The translations under genes were made by a program, and so were the position numbers. Positions 25,681 to 39,201 of a DNA stretch of 64,000 nucleotides are shown one piece after another. The first letter of the stretch is position 1; each line of letters opens with the position of its first letter. The notes under the pieces are model-generated. The model did not search any database and was not told where the DNA came from. It saw only the letters and a program-made list of their open reading frames with translations. Source of the DNA: Vicia villosa (taxonomy: Eukaryota > Streptophyta > Magnoliopsida > Fabales > Fabaceae); assembly GCF_029867415.1 (NCBI RefSeq), contig NC_081180.1, forward strand, positions 232,118,625 to 232,182,624. Reading direction: 5' to 3'.

Positions 25681-28600
25681 TGGGGAGATACACAAACTGA
25701 CTCTTTTCTTTCTGCTTTTGTGTTTTTGAAAATCAGAGAGTCGCCACCGACTTTTATTTTATCCAATTAAGGAAAGGTTTATAAAAGAAACAGAAAAAAG
25801 ACCTTTAAGAAATTATGGGTAAGGGGGTAGGTTATACAAAGGGAAGGTGCTAGCACCCTTTGTATCCATGGTTATCCATGGGCTCTTAATTTGCTTAGCT
25901 CACTTGTTTTGAATCACTTTTCTATTGCCTTGAAATGCTTGTATGTGGTTTCAAATACCTTTGTAAATTGACTTTGTAATGATCCTTGTGCGGATGTATA
26001 CAAAGTGTTTTATCTTTCAAAAGATGTTTTGAAAAAAGAACGTTAACTTCGTAATGATCCTCGTTTGGATATATACCAAGTATTGTCTTTCTTGAAAGTT
26101 TTATTTTTGAAAAAAACAATGATATATGAGAGATTTGTTTGTTTTGATTTGAGCAAGCAAATTAGGAGGTCTACCCTAAGATATAAGGTCTTTTCCTATT
26201 TCCTTTAGAAAATTCTCCTTTCACCGGATGTAAACGAAAGTTCGATTTTGCATTTGAAACAGTAGAATTTGATTTTGATTTTTGAAAATAATAAAAGAGC
26301 GATTACCCTAAGAGGTGCAAGTGTGGTTGTGTTTTGATTCAGATATTTTATCTTTTGAAGTTAGTGACCTAACGCTTCAGTTGTTTATCCTTGACATACA
26401 CGCAGTTTTATATGTACTGGAATTTAAAATGCGGAAATGTAAAATGCGAAAAGTAAATCTACGCTATTACATCGATTGTGCGGGAAATGTAAACTACGCT
26501 ATTTACATGAATTTGACAACCTATACACTTGATCTAGGAATTTAAATTGCAAGAAAATAAAAGAAATATTTTTGGATTTTTTGTATGATTGATTTTAATT
26601 AGAATTAATGCATGATTAATTTAATTAAAATGGGAAAAAGATAGAAATAAAATTTAAACCTAAAAGTTAAGTTTAAAATATGTTCAAAATGCTTGTTAAT
26701 TAATTTTAAAACAAAACTAAATTTATTTTTTTGGAATTTTTGAAATTTGATTTTGAAATTATTAAGTTAAATAATCATATAATTATGCAAATAATTACAT
26801 AAATAATTAAAACTTTAAGAGAAAATTATCCTAAATATGTACAAAATTAGCCTATAATATATAAACTATATTTAATATCAAGAACAAAATTTTTATGATT
26901 TTTTTATTGGTTAAAATAATTAAAAAGCAAATATATAAATATATACTAATTAATTATACAAAATATTTCAATATTTAAGAAAAATAAAATATTTTATGTC
27001 AAAAAATAATAGATTATTTTAGAAACCTAAAAATATTTTTATTATATTTTTTTGATTTTTGAAACTATTTTAAATTAATTTTATAAAGAAAATAAAATAA
27101 AATAGAAAATATATAAAATAATGATCAGGTGTGGTGGATAATAGAGTCTATGGCATGGACTGGCAAGGCTAGAGCGTTGGATCTTGAATTAATGAAATCT
27201 AATAGCTGAGATGATAGAGCTCATGATAAGATGGTGGAAAGCAACGCATGTGATTGGTCTGAGTTTTAAAACACACGCGCGCGCAAACCAACCAACCAGG
27301 GCAAGCCACGTCTTCATCTTCAACCTCCAGACTCCTCTTTTAACAGCGTTTTTTACCTAGAAGCGCTGTAATAGATGGACATCAACCCTGCAAAATAGCG
27401 AATAGGGGTAAACAAGCATAGAAATTTTTCGCGACATATCCTTTGATTCGTCATGATCTACTGAGTTCAACCATGCCTTTAATTTGGTCTAATTTTGCCT
27501 CTAACGAAAAAACCCTAAAATTGTATTGAAGAACCCTAAAATGGTATCTTCATGGATACACGTTCAAACTTCAATTAATTATCCAGAAACGGTCAGAACA
27601 ATGAACTAAATCCAAATATATGACTACATCTTGTTAAGAATGCATGAATGATCAGGTATGAGGCGATTTATGTTTGAATAAACCGTGAGCTATAGAGCTC
27701 GATTCTTTGAGTTTCAAAGCTTGAAACTGATTGGGATAGGTTCAGTGATGCTTAAGGATAATGTTTAAGTGTTTAGTTTGTATTGAAAATGGCTTGAATT
27801 CAGAATTCGAATTTTGAATTTCTTTGAAAATTTCAAGTGATTACAAGTATGGTACAAGCATATGTCTGGTCCTAAATTCGTGTTTCCTATTGATGAAGTG
27901 TTATACTTCATTTATAGGCAAAGAAGCACTTAGAAACTAAGCTAAGAAGCAATAAGTGCTTTGTTGAATTTTTTAATATTATATCATATGTAGCTTTGAA
28001 TTCAAGCAACCATGGCTTGATTTTTCCACTCTCTTCTGCTGTACTATCTTCTTGGGGCAGAGCTTTGAATGTTCTTTGATGACTCATGCTTAAAAACTAA
28101 GCTACATATTATCCTTCCATTTCTTTTTTTAATTTAATCTTAAATGTGATAAAATTAAACCAAAAAAAGAACAAAAATGCTATGGGCTTTGTCTTGGTCG
28201 TGGGAGGCCCTTCACATTATGAGAAACATGTTTGGATCATGGAAATTGGGTCCCTTTTTGAAAAAAAAAAACATTTTTGATCAATGTTGATTTCATGCAT
28301 TTTCCCAAAAAATGGTCAACTTCAACAAGGCATAAATCCCTCAATTTTTATCATATGAAGGAGTTCTTGTACTTATTGGAAACCTCAAAGAGTCCTCTAA
28401 GAAATGTCTTTGGTCTCATATCAAAATGATTTTCCATGCTCCTTGTGTGTCCTTTTGAAAAAAGTGACTTTTTGTTGACTTTGAAAATGACCTGTAATGT
28501 CTTGGTTCATATTTTTCAAATGGTGAATCTAATGACCATGGGACCAATTGAATTTGAAAGATAATTGAATTTCCTTAAAAATGAGCTTTGGTTTGAATTT

Positions 28601-30333
28601 TTTGGATGAAGGATGAGAGAGTTATGACCAGTCAAAGTTCAGTTGACTTTTTAGAAGAAAACCCTAATTTTGAAACTTAGGGTTTTGTTGATTTTTTATC
28701 TTTCCTTGATGAATTATGACCAACCAATTATCAAATGATTAATCTTTTGTCAAAATATGGATGTTGACAAAAAATTTCATTTTTGACTGTCTGTTGACTT
28801 TTTGGTCAAACGGGTCGTCTGTTGACTGTTTGAGCTGCTGACTGTGCGTCTGAGTGAATTGAAGTTTGAAAATTTGTATGGTGGTACTTTGATATATATG
28901 GAGGTCCATGAAATCCATTTGAGGTCTCAAAAACTTGTTCTCCTGAAAAAAAACAAGAAACCCTAGTTAGGGACTGTTTGTGTAGGAGACAGTTAAGTGT
29001 ACCTGATTTTTGTGCAGTGCTGAGTCTCTGCTAATCATGTGATATTCTGAAGACTTCTAGAACAAAAATATTGGAATTTTGAAATGCAAAATATTGATTT
29101 GATTGATGGTACAAAACACGGAGAATTGCACTGTCAGCGGTTTTGACTGTCTACTAACCGTTCAGGTATTAATGTAGCAGTTAAAGTGAAAATTCAACAG
29201 TCAAAGTTATTTTTTTTTGTTGTTTTTGATTTGTGTTAATGATGAAAATTTATTTACATGAATTGTTAGAAAAACACAGACATAATAAATAAATAATATA
29301 TACTCTATGCGAGCAAAATTACCGATAATAACCCTGAAAAACATTTAATGCACATAAAATAAATATTTAACTGGCAGAAAACACACAAAATATTATCTTA
29401 ATAATTAAACAACAGTACGACAGATAATACGACATTTAATACTGACAGTACAGACATTACATAATTTAATGAACAGTACAACGAGTAAACGGTACATTAA
29501 GAAATAAGAGATACTACAAACTTTAAGAATGACGATTAATAACCCATGCTACAAATAATAACATATAGATGATTGGGAGTGTAAACAACCCAGGTCCACA
29601 TTTTTCAGGACTATGCAGACAGAAGAAGGACATGATTACCACTACGACGGTGATGACCATAAGAAAACACGTTTCCATCCGCTTCGCCATTTTTGCCGGG
29701 GAAGAAGAGAGAATGAATATGAAGTAGAAATTTGAGATATGAGTTGGAATTTGATGTGAGATTTTATGAAAAATTGAGAGATATTTATAGAGTGAAAAGA
29801 AGGATAGAGACGTTGGAGAATGAAGTGATTCCGTACAAAAAGGAAAATTTGAGTGGAAGTAGGATTTGAAAGAAAGTGTATGATAGTGTTGGAAAAAAGA
29901 GAGATGTATAGAATAAAGTTAGGATTTGATTTTTGAAAGAAAGAGATTTGAAGAGAAAGGAAAAGATTTTGAAAATAATGGAATATAGTACAAAAATTGG
30001 TGGGAAACAAAAATTAATAATAATTTACTTGTTACCAGTACAGTCTAAATCTCCGGACTCTGCGCCTGCAAAAGATTTAACTCTGTACCAATTGCGTCAG
30101 TACTATTTATCTGTAAATAAATCTCAAATAAATAGCGTGTGTGAAGTAATAAACAGTACTTGGCGTTTGTGTAAGAATAAATTCAACAGCGCGCCAAAAT
30201 ACCGTATAAGAAAAATTCTAAAAACCAAGTATTCATAAATCAGGATATAAAAATCCAAGATTATATGAAACCCTTAATTTTTAGATTGAAGTTTTTCTTG
30301 AAAAAAGATGCGGGCAAATTTTGGGGTATAACA
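25681..30333 (-). repeat. Ogre/Tat-type LTR on the minus strand, about 4.65 kb
   Basis: Read on the minus strand it starts at 30333 with TGTTATACCCCAAAATTTGC, nearly the same start as the LTR at 7394. Toward its end are CTTTGTATAACC-flanked palindrome GGTGCTAGCACC (25846-25857) and the pseudo primer core TGGCGACTCT (25746-25737). The most plausible CA end is at 25681. No primer site follows on the left and UTR-like repeats lie to the right, so this is a 3' LTR whose element is truncated beyond it. Much of the interior (about 26550-27110) is extremely AT-rich. Short ORFs inside are not supported as genes. Confidence 0.75.
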
Positions 30334-30810
30334 GTCCCCAGCGCGTGGCCAACGGTCCGAGTTTTTGGGCTAAACCGTGGATTTATGCCCAAAACTCGTA
30401 ACTGCCAGAATCATAGGAGTAGAACTAAAGATTTTGGGGGACTGCTCGACACTAGCCGTTAGGCGAGCAGAAGGGAGATTCTGGTCGACACGTGGTGAGA
30501 TATGGGAAGCCAAATGATCGCCAAACAGATTCGGAGAAGGCCTCGATAAGCTTCCTCGGTTGCTTCAGAGAGACCCAGGAATACGGGCCGTCAAAAACAC
30601 CTCTCTGAAGGTGAAAGCACCATAAGAACAGGGAAAAAGACTCCACAATCCACAAACCGTGGGTTTAGGCCCAAAACTCATAACTGCCAGAATTATAGGA
30701 GTAAACCTAAGGATTCTTGGGGACTGCTCGACACTAGCCGTTATGCAAGCAGAAAGGCGATTCTGGTCGACACGGGGTGAGATATGGTAAGCCAAATAAC
30801 CTCCTAGGGA
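30334..30810 (-). repeat. 3' UTR remnant with a 282-bp direct duplication
   Basis: The block starting CCGTGG at 30375 recurs at 30657, a period of 282 bp. Both copies contain CCCAAAACTC, AACTGCCAGAAT, GGGGACTGCTCGACACTAGC and GGTCGACACG; the second is incomplete (to about 30808). Its position next to the LTR start on the minus strand matches the hypervariable 3' UTR of Ogre/Tat elements. Confidence 0.7.
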
Positions 30811-31382
30811 CGCGGGAGCCGATCTGCTCGGTGTCGTGCGCAGGGAGAATGCCTTCCCCCCCGTGAGTGATTGGGCCTAGGTTATTATATCTTGGGTCAA
30901 GTGGAATGAATTTGAGATGAATTGGGCCTTGACTATTTGAGCCTTTGATTGGCCCAGAACATGATTAATCATATAAATAATAACTATTAGACATATATTC
31001 TATGTAAAACAAAACAAAGAACACAATACTCATAAAAGATTCACTAAATCAGACATCAAAGCACCATAAAAGACTCACTGAATCAATCATCATAGCATGA
31101 TGCTTATTAAAAACTCTTAATCAAATTCAAAAAGTCTTAATCAAATTCAAAATATCGAATCTTAAAATTCCAACTTGGAGTGTTGTTATATTAAAATTCA
31201 TACAAACATAGAAATCATAGATCGTCATCAAACAAGTCTTCTTCTTCAACATATTCTTCTTCATCATCCACCCTATTGTATTCTTCCAATTCTTCATATT
31301 CTGCAACATCTACTACCACCACTTGTTGTGCCATTATTGTCCATTATGTACTTGCAATTTCAAGTTGTTTATCCTCCTAGTG
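30811..31382 (-). pseudogene. Flank with acidic C-terminal coding relic (left half)
   Basis: 30811-31200 shows no gene. On the minus strand about 31340-31220 encodes an acidic tail (VVVDVAEYEELEEYNRV then DDEEEYVEEEDLFDDDL followed by a stop). The rest of the relic lies at 44387-44551 on the far side of the nested solo LTR. I do not recognise the protein; acidic tails of this kind occur in plant DNA-transposon proteins, which is only a guess. Confidence 0.4.
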
Positions 31383-32934
31383 TAGACTATAACAACCCAT
31401 ATTTTCCATTATTTAATTTAATTAGAATTTAAATTAATTATTTGGATTAATTGGATTTTTGGTTAATTATTGGAAACTATGGAATATAAGTTGTTGGGCC
31501 AAGGTGGTATTTAGCAAATTGAAAGGTGTTAACTAGTAAGCCTTTTTACTAAGTTATTCTATTTTTCATAAAATAAGGAACTGGGAGAAAAGAAAATAGA
31601 GAAGCAAAAGGGAGAAGAGAGAAGACTGAAGAGTACGTGAAATAACAGAAGAAGAGGAAGAGGAAGCATCAAGATTTGTGGCTAAGGTAAGGGGGACTAG
31701 TTCTGATTATCATCTTTTATCGGTTTATGAATGATAGGATTGAATGGGTAGGTTAGTTCTTCCAATTGTATGTGTTATAGGTTTTGGGGTTTTGGAACCC
31801 TTCGGGTCAATTTGATAATTCTGATGCAGTTGACTGTTTTTGAATCATACTCGATGTTAGATAGTCTCATGGTATGATAAAAATGTGTTATAATGTGTGA
31901 ATTGATGATGTTTTCAGTTGGCAATCATTTTGGAACGTTTTGGTATGTATTGGAGGAAGTGGAATGCTGCCAAAAATGGATTTTCTGCTTTTGGGTACGC
32001 TGTAACCGGTTACAGCAGTGAAAAATAGATTATATGGGCAATTTTTGGGGTCCTGTAACCGGGGGTGGCAGCGGGGCTGAAACATATTACAGAAGAGTTT
32101 TGGAAAATAGCGAATAGGTGACGCTGATGCATAACCGGGTACTGCATGGTGGGTAACCGGTTACAGTTGCTATTTTTAAAAAAAAAAATTATTTTAAAAA
32201 CTTCATAACTTTCAAACCGTTTATCCGTTTTAACTACCATTTTGAGTGTTGGAAAGGAAATCAAAATTCCTATTTAGTGAATTGGATTAATGAGTCGTGG
32301 CTCAACTTTATTTTAAAATCATGATTTTAAATCCTTGTGGTGTGTTTTGTACATGTTGTGCATGAGTTGGTTAAGGTGACAATGTGGTGATGTTGTGATT
32401 ATATAACTGTGATTTTGACGTTATATTCGGGGTGAAGTATGTATGATGTATTTGTTTGAACGGTGTTGAGGTGTGAATGCATTATACTCAGTGTTACTTG
32501 GTGAGTTCATTATGATGATGTTGATCATTTTGATTCGGTGGTGATGATTAGTATGTTATGTGTTGTGCATGCATTCATAAACATATTGTGGTTGTATCCC
32601 GGTGGTGTTTGGATCAGTGATAGCTAATTCCCATTGTGTGGAATTAGTGAGTTAGTGGTAGCCGTATCCCGATGGTGGTGGATTGATGAGATGGGTTATT
32701 CCCATATTTTGGTACCACATGCATAGTGTCGTGTTGCATTCGTATGTATGCTTATTGTAACATGAATGGAAGATTTCCAATGTTATAATATGTTGTTGCG
32801 AATTGTATTTTGGTGTGTTTTGTGATTGTTAAATGAATTATTATGAAATCTGGAATATGTATGAAAGGGTGAATAATTTGCTTATGACGTTTTATAGTTT
32901 ATAAAATCATAACATTTGATAATTATGAATATGT

Positions 32935-34457
32935 TGTGAGGGCAAATGTGTGGTTTTCATGATGTCAAAACATTGTGAACTTGACACAATTAAAGTGGAA
33001 TCAAAGAAATCAAATGGATGCAACAAAGAAAAGCATTTTTGGCTACAAGACCTCAATAGGTCGACTCACAAGTACAATAGGTCGACCTACTGCTATCATT
33101 TGTGAAAGATTCCATGTCAAGGCAGAATGCATCGATGCATTGCCTCCTCAGGTCGACGCATGACATTTTAAGGGAACCTCGGGTATATGCATGCCGACCC
33201 TTCAGGTCGACGCATCCTATCTGGGTGACTTAAGGACTCAGTGTACGAACAGAATGCGTCGATGCATTGATGGCTCAGGTCGACGCATGGCATTTTGAGG
33301 AAACCTCGGGTATGCGCACGCCGACCCTTCAGGTCAACGCAAGTGTCATGCTTGGTCCAAAAACATGTGCAGAATTTCAACAGGTCGACCTATGCAGGGG
33401 AGTAGGTCGACCTATCGCTACTTTTACTGGTTTTTTGCTGTCTTTACATTGGCTAATGCAAGGGGTGTGGTATATATATCAAATTGATCATTCTCAAGCA
33501 AATTAACAAGAAAAATGAAAGATATACTCAAGCTTCTTCTCATCTTTAACCTTTCGCTTATTGATCTAAAATCACACATAATCATCTTTTTCGATCGAAG
33601 TAAGGAACATGCGTTGATATGGTTTGACGGTAGACATTGGTCTTGTTCGAGTGAAGATTGTTGAGGGTGTTTCTTGTATAAAACCTTAGGGTTTTTCCTT
33701 CTACATCAAAGGTTTGATTCGAAGGTTTCTGACGATCGCTTCGCTTGGGTAATCAATTCAGCCGAGCATAAGGAATTGAGGGACTGAAGACCAACTCATC
33801 AAATTTGTTACAACCGGAGGATTGAAAAGGAAGGATCGGGGTCTTGATCGGTGAAGATCATTGACATTGACTTGATTCAACTTGAATCAAGGGGAGGAAA
33901 GAATCGTATTCAATTTTACTGCATGTGTGTAGTTGGTGATTGGTAAATTCTATCCTTGTTAAACATTTTTCAATTAAATAAAACTTTCCTAATTTCATTT
34001 GAAATTAGGGGCAGACGTGCTCCTGCGAGGATAATAGAGGAACTGCCTTAACAAATCTCGTGTTCTTTATCGTTCTTACTTTTATCTTTTAATATCCGTT
34101 TTGTTAAATTTCCATTGTTGAGCAAAAATTGAGGTTTGGTGAATATCGATCACCAAGTGTTCGATAAAATTACTCAATCGATTATTGGTCAAATTTTGGT
34201 ATAAACGTTCATTGTGACTTGTGAGTAATACTCCATTAAGTGTGTATTTGACTTAATTGATAAATTCGTTAAAACGTAATTCATAATTTGCCATTTTTCA
34301 TCCGTTTGGTTTAGTGCACATATCCGGTCCCCGATAACTCGATCGTTCAGAGACGATTAAGTGATTCAGGGAAGTCACGTTTCAAGAGCTAAAATTTTCT
34401 TAAGTCGGGAAAAAGTGGTCTATTCACCCCCCTCTAGACCATCCCTATCGTCTAACA
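32935..34457 (+). repeat. 5' LTR of the SIRE-like copia element (1523 bp)
   Basis: TGTGAGG...CTAACA. The first 500 bp hold a tandem arrangement of GTCGAC-centred motifs (AGGTCGACGCAT, AGGTCGACCTA) including a perfect 16-bp palindrome AATGCATCGATGCATT at 33126-33141. Small ORFs here are shadows of this repeat. Confidence 0.92.
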
Positions 34458-34459
34458 AG

Positions 34460-34472
34460 TGGTATCACGAGC
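34460..34472 (+). other. Primer-binding site, Met-tRNA type
   Basis: TGGTATCACGAGC two bases after the LTR end; one change from the usual TGGTATCAGAGC of copia elements. Confidence 0.8.
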
Positions 34473-34510
34473 GCCGGTTCATCTAGTGCTTGGTATATAA
34501 CTTTTAGAAA

Positions 34511-36078
34511 ATGGAGAGCGGTCAATAAAGGGCGTATAATAAAGCCCCTATTTTCACCGGAGAAAACTATAGTTATTGGAAAGAATGTATGTGCATTCAT
34601 ATCAACTCCGTTGATAGAAAAATCTGGGATGTCATCATCAATGGTCCTATGGCTATCACCATAACCAACGATGCAGGCGTTACCAGACCTAAACCTCAAA
34701 CACAATGGGATGAAAAAGATGAAAAGAATTACGGGTATGATTGGAAAGCTAGAAACATGATTATAGCTTCCTTAGGGGTTGATGAGTACTATCGTGTATC
34801 GCATTTCCAAACGGCAAAGGAAATGTGGGATGCATTACAAGTCGCCCATGAAGGAACTAATGATGTTAAGCTACCTAGAATCAATACCTTGACACAAGAG
34901 TTTGATCTCTTTCACATGAAGCAAGGTGAAACCATTGCGAAAATGAAAAAGAGATTTTCTCATATTATCAATCGTTTACACACTTTGGGACATATTACTC
35001 CCAATGCCGTAGCTACTAACAAAGTTTTGAGATGTCTTAGTAGGGAATGGCAACCTAAGGTCACGGCAATCAAAGAAGCCAACGATCTCTCTACATTGAA
35101 TCTCACGGCTCTATTTAGAAAGCTTGAAGAACATGAGCAAGATCTCATGAACCTAAACAAGCACGAAAAGAAGAAAAGAAAGAGAAGTCAAAGGACACCA
35201 AAAAGAAGTCTATTTCTCTAAAGGCTTCAAGTTCAAAGTCATCCACTAAAGATACGTGTGATAGTGAATCTAGTGACGAAGATGATAGTCCGGATGAAGA
35301 TATGGGATTGTTCGTAAGAAGGTACAATAAATATCTTCAAAAGAATGAAATCAAACACTCGGAACAAAAATCTAGTAGACTATAGACGCCAATCAAAGCC
35401 TAACAAGCAAGATGAGTATAATAAGACTAAACCTAGAGGGTCTTGTTACAATTGTGGTAAACTGGGTCACTACAAACTGGGTTTCCCTTCGATTAAGAAA
35501 GATAAGGCAAATAGCAAACCTCAAAAGAAGCAAACAAAAGGAAGAAGAGCCTATATCGCTTGGAAAAGTGATAGTGACTCATCTAGCAAAGAAAGCTCAA
35601 GCGATGAAGAGGAAACCGTCAACCTATGTCTCATGGCACATCAAAAGAAGAAAAAGATTGTAAGTCATGAGAAATATAATAATGTTGATGCTATGTCTTA
35701 TTTTGAATTAAAGCATGTCTTTGATACTTTGCATCATGAAGCTAAGTAAGCTTTTCAATGCTTAGCTTCAAATAAAAGGATTTTCAAATACCTTGAGAAG
35801 AAAGTCTCCGATTCCGAAAAGGAATTAAAAACTCTCAAGGAATCTATGATTAAAAGTATCAAAGACACAAGCGAAGTTGACAAGAGTTCTTGGTTTAGAT
35901 GGGGAGGATGTGAAACTTGTCACATTTGGCAAAAAGAAGTTAAAACTATCTAAGCCAAATTAGACAAGGCTTCACAACCAAAAATCACATATGCTATTGA
36001 TCGATCACATTTCAAAAATAGTATGACAAATCCGTATCAACGATACACTTATGTGATAAAAGATCAATCTAGCAAATG
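34511..36078 (+). pseudogene. Copia gag of the SIRE-like element (broken)
   Basis: Starts MESGQ then a stop at the sixth codon, followed by APIFTGENYSYWK, a copia Gag start. Conserved blocks follow: MWDALQVAHEGTNDVK, INTLTQEFDLFHMKQGE, VLRCLSREWQPKVTAI and LTALFRKLEEHEQDL. Frameshifts occur near 35160 and 35340. The zinc knuckle at about 35442-35490 reads CYNCGKLGHYKLGF: the fourth ligand Cys is replaced by Phe. A Lys/Ser/Asp-rich tail follows. The coding continues to about 36078 and then jumps into the end of the pre-integrase zinc motif, so protease (DSG) and most of the pre-integrase region are deleted. Confidence 0.85.
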
Positions 36079-38685
36079 TGACCAAATGGGGAAGCAAACG
36101 AGGATCTCTTTTAAATCTAAAAACATTGTATCTACTACGAGACCTCTTGAACTTCTTCATATGGACCTTTTTGGACCATCTAGAATAAAAAGTCTAGGTG
36201 GGAACTATTATGGGTTTGTCATAGTTGATGATTTCTCTAGGTATTGTTGGACGATTTTCTTAGAAAGCAAAAGTGACACCTTCTCCACATTTGAGAAATT
36301 TGCCAAATTGTTTCAAAATAAGTTAAACACTAGCATTGTAGCCATCTGAAGTGATCATGGGGCTAAGTTTAAAAATCATCTTTTTGAAGAGTTTTGTGGA
36401 AATCATGGCATTAATCATAACTTCTCCACACCACGAACTCCACAACAAAATGGAGTAGTGGAACGTAAAAATCGTGTTTTGGAAGAACTTGGGAGAACTA
36501 TGATTAATGAACATGGGCTTCCAAAATATTTTTGGGCCGATGCCATAAATATGACTTGCTATGTTTTAAATAGGATCTTGATACGACCTATTCTAAACAA
36601 AACACCGTATGAACTCTTAAAAGGAAGAAAACCAAACATATCCCACTTTCACGTATTTGGATGTAAATGCTTTGCGTTAAATAATGGAAAAGAAAATCTT
36701 GGCAAATTTGATGCAAAAGCGGATGAGGGTATCTTCCTAGGATACGCTCAATCTAGTAAAGCTTATAGAGTATACACCAAAAGGTTACATATTGTTGAAG
36801 AGTCCGTACATGTTTCTTTTGATGAGTCTTGTCCGAAAGTTGTCGGAAAAGGTAGTGTTCTTGATGGTGTAGGTATCTCAACTGAGAGTATACTTAAGGA
36901 TCCGGATGCCAAGCTTGAGAAAGATAAAGATTCCTTCTCACCCGAGAATATTGAAGAGGAAGTGGATCAAGTACCTAAAGAGAAAGTGGAATACCAATCA
37001 AGTGAGAGGAGTGATCTTCCCCTTGCATGGAAATCTTCTAAGGACCATCTTATGGAGAACATTTTAGGAGACATATTAAAAGGAGTAACAACATGGTCAA
37101 GGATAAGTAACTTTTGTTTTTATTATTCTTTAGTCTCTCAAATTGAGCCTAAAAACTCCAAAGTTGCATTAGTCGATGAGCATTGGTATTTAGCTATGCA
37201 AGAAGAGCTAAACCAATTTAAGAGAAATGAGGTTTGGGACTTAGTCCCTCCTCCACGAGACCATCGAGTAATTGGCACTAAATGGGTGTTTAGGAACAAA
37301 CTAGACGAAAAAGGTATCATTACTCGCAACAAGGCTCGTCTTGTTGCTCAAGGGTATAGCCAAAAAGAAGGGATCGATTATGAGGAGACTTATGCTCCGG
37401 TCGCCCGACTCAAGGCAATACGCTTGTTAATTGCATTTGCATGTTCACAAAACTTTAAACCATATCAAATGGATGTTAAGAGTGCTTTTCTAAATGGGTT
37501 TATTAATGAATAGGTCTATGTATCTCAACCTCCCGGCTTTGAAAATGTTGATTATCCCGATTATGTTTATAAACTTAAGCGTGCCTTGTACGGTCTTAAA
37601 CAAGCTCCAAGAGCTTGGTACGAGCGGCTTAGTAATTTTTTATAAATCAAGGTTTCTCAAGAGGGAAGGTAGATACCACTCTATTCATTAAAAGACATGA
37701 CAAGCATTCCATATTAGTTCAAGTGTATGTTGATGATATCATCTTTGGATCTACTAACATAACTCTTGTCAAGGAGTTTTCTAAGCTTATGCAAGGAGAA
37801 TTTGAGATGAGCATGATGGGTGAACTAAACTACTCTCTTGGACTCCAAATAAAGCAACTAAAGGAAGGTACATTTGTGAGTCAAACTAAGTATTGTCAAG
37901 AGATTATCAAACGCTTTGACATGGCAAAGTCCAAGGCCATTGATACTCCCATGCCTACCACGGTAAATCTTGATCGGGATGAACATGGTAAGCCGGTTGA
38001 TGTAAAAAGGTATAGAGGAATGATTGGTTCCCTACTTTACCTTACCGCTTCTCGTCCTGATATTATTTTTAGTGTTTTCATGTGTGCGAGATACCAATCA
38101 TGTCCTAAGGAGTCTCACTTAAAAGCCGTTAAACGTATACTTAGGTATCTTGTTGGTACAACTAAGCATGGCTTATGGTTCTCCAAAGGTAGTGATTGTT
38201 CTTTGGTTCGGTATTCAGATTCCGATTTTGCCGGTTGCAAATTGGATAGGAAAAGCACTAGTGGCACATGTCATTTTTTCTCAAACTCCTTAGTAAGTTG
38301 GCATAGCAAGAAACAGGTTTCCGTTGCTTTGTCAACCTACGAGGCGGAATATATGGCGGCCGGTAATTGTTGTGCTCAAATTCTATGACTCAAACAACAA
38401 TTACTTGACTTTAATATCAAGCTTTATCATATTCCTATCTTTTGTGATAACACAAGTGCTATAAATTTAACCAAAAATTCGTTCTTGCACTCTCGCACTA
38501 AACACATAGAAATTCGGCACCACTTCCTTAGTGATCATATGGAGAAAGGTGATGTAGTGGTTGTGTATGTTGATAGCAAAAATCAACTTGCCGGTATCTT
38601 TACAAAAACACTAGCTACCGAGCCCTTCTTTCACATTCGTAGGGAACTTGGTGTCCTTGATATATCGGATAAGTTGCAACTATGA
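36079..38685 (+). pseudogene. Copia pol: integrase, RT and RNase H (broken)
   Basis: The integrase core begins LELLHMDLFGPSRIKSLGG. The second catalytic Asp lies in SDHG, with a TGA just before it (36347-36349), and the Glu lies in [11 protein letters not shown] shows [28 protein letters not shown], a TAG at 37511-37513, [11 protein letters not shown], a frameshift near 37650, and the catalytic VYVDDIIFG at about 37723-37750. RNase H shows DFAGCKLDRKSTSGT, ALSTYEAEYMA and CDNTSAINL, with a TGA at 38386-38388 where Trp is expected. Coding ends with a stop at 38685. The protease and pre-integrase region that should precede it is missing. Confidence 0.92.
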
Positions 38686-39201
38686 GTAGTTGCATATGCT
38701 CTATTTATTATCATTATCTATGTTCTCACAAATGTGTTGAAGTGTTCATTCAAGATATGTGAGAGCATGTTTCTATATCTCCCATGTGTAAAGGTAATAT
38801 CGTTTCAACCTTAGATCCTTTTCATGATAATGTATCAACATGGTAAACTTGCTACTTGTTCATAAGTGTGTATGTTTTATGCATAATTTGGTTGTGACAT
38901 GCATACATTTATTACATGCAACCAATTTTTGAAATATGCAAAACATAGGTCGACCTACTCCTTCTGTGAGTTGACCTATCACAAGATATTTTTTAAAAAT
39001 CTGAAGCTAATGCGTCGATGCATGACCTGCATAGGTCGACGCATCGTTCGCAGAATTTCAAAAATTAGGTTACATTTAAAAAGGGGCTCAAGGTAAAATC
39101 ATTCTTTCTTCTTTCTCTCTGTGCCGTCGACCTCTCCACCAGAAAACCCTAAAATCTCCAACAACAAAAAAAAATCTCAAACTCCTCTCAATCATTCATC
39201 A

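Noticed and set aside
29933..30238. 101-residue ORF
   Set aside because: Inside the minus-strand LTR, low complexity, no domain.
25681..30333. Minus-strand Ogre/Tat LTR considered as a solo LTR
   Set aside because: No 5-bp duplication is visible at the inferred ends and 3' UTR-like repeats adjoin it on one side only.
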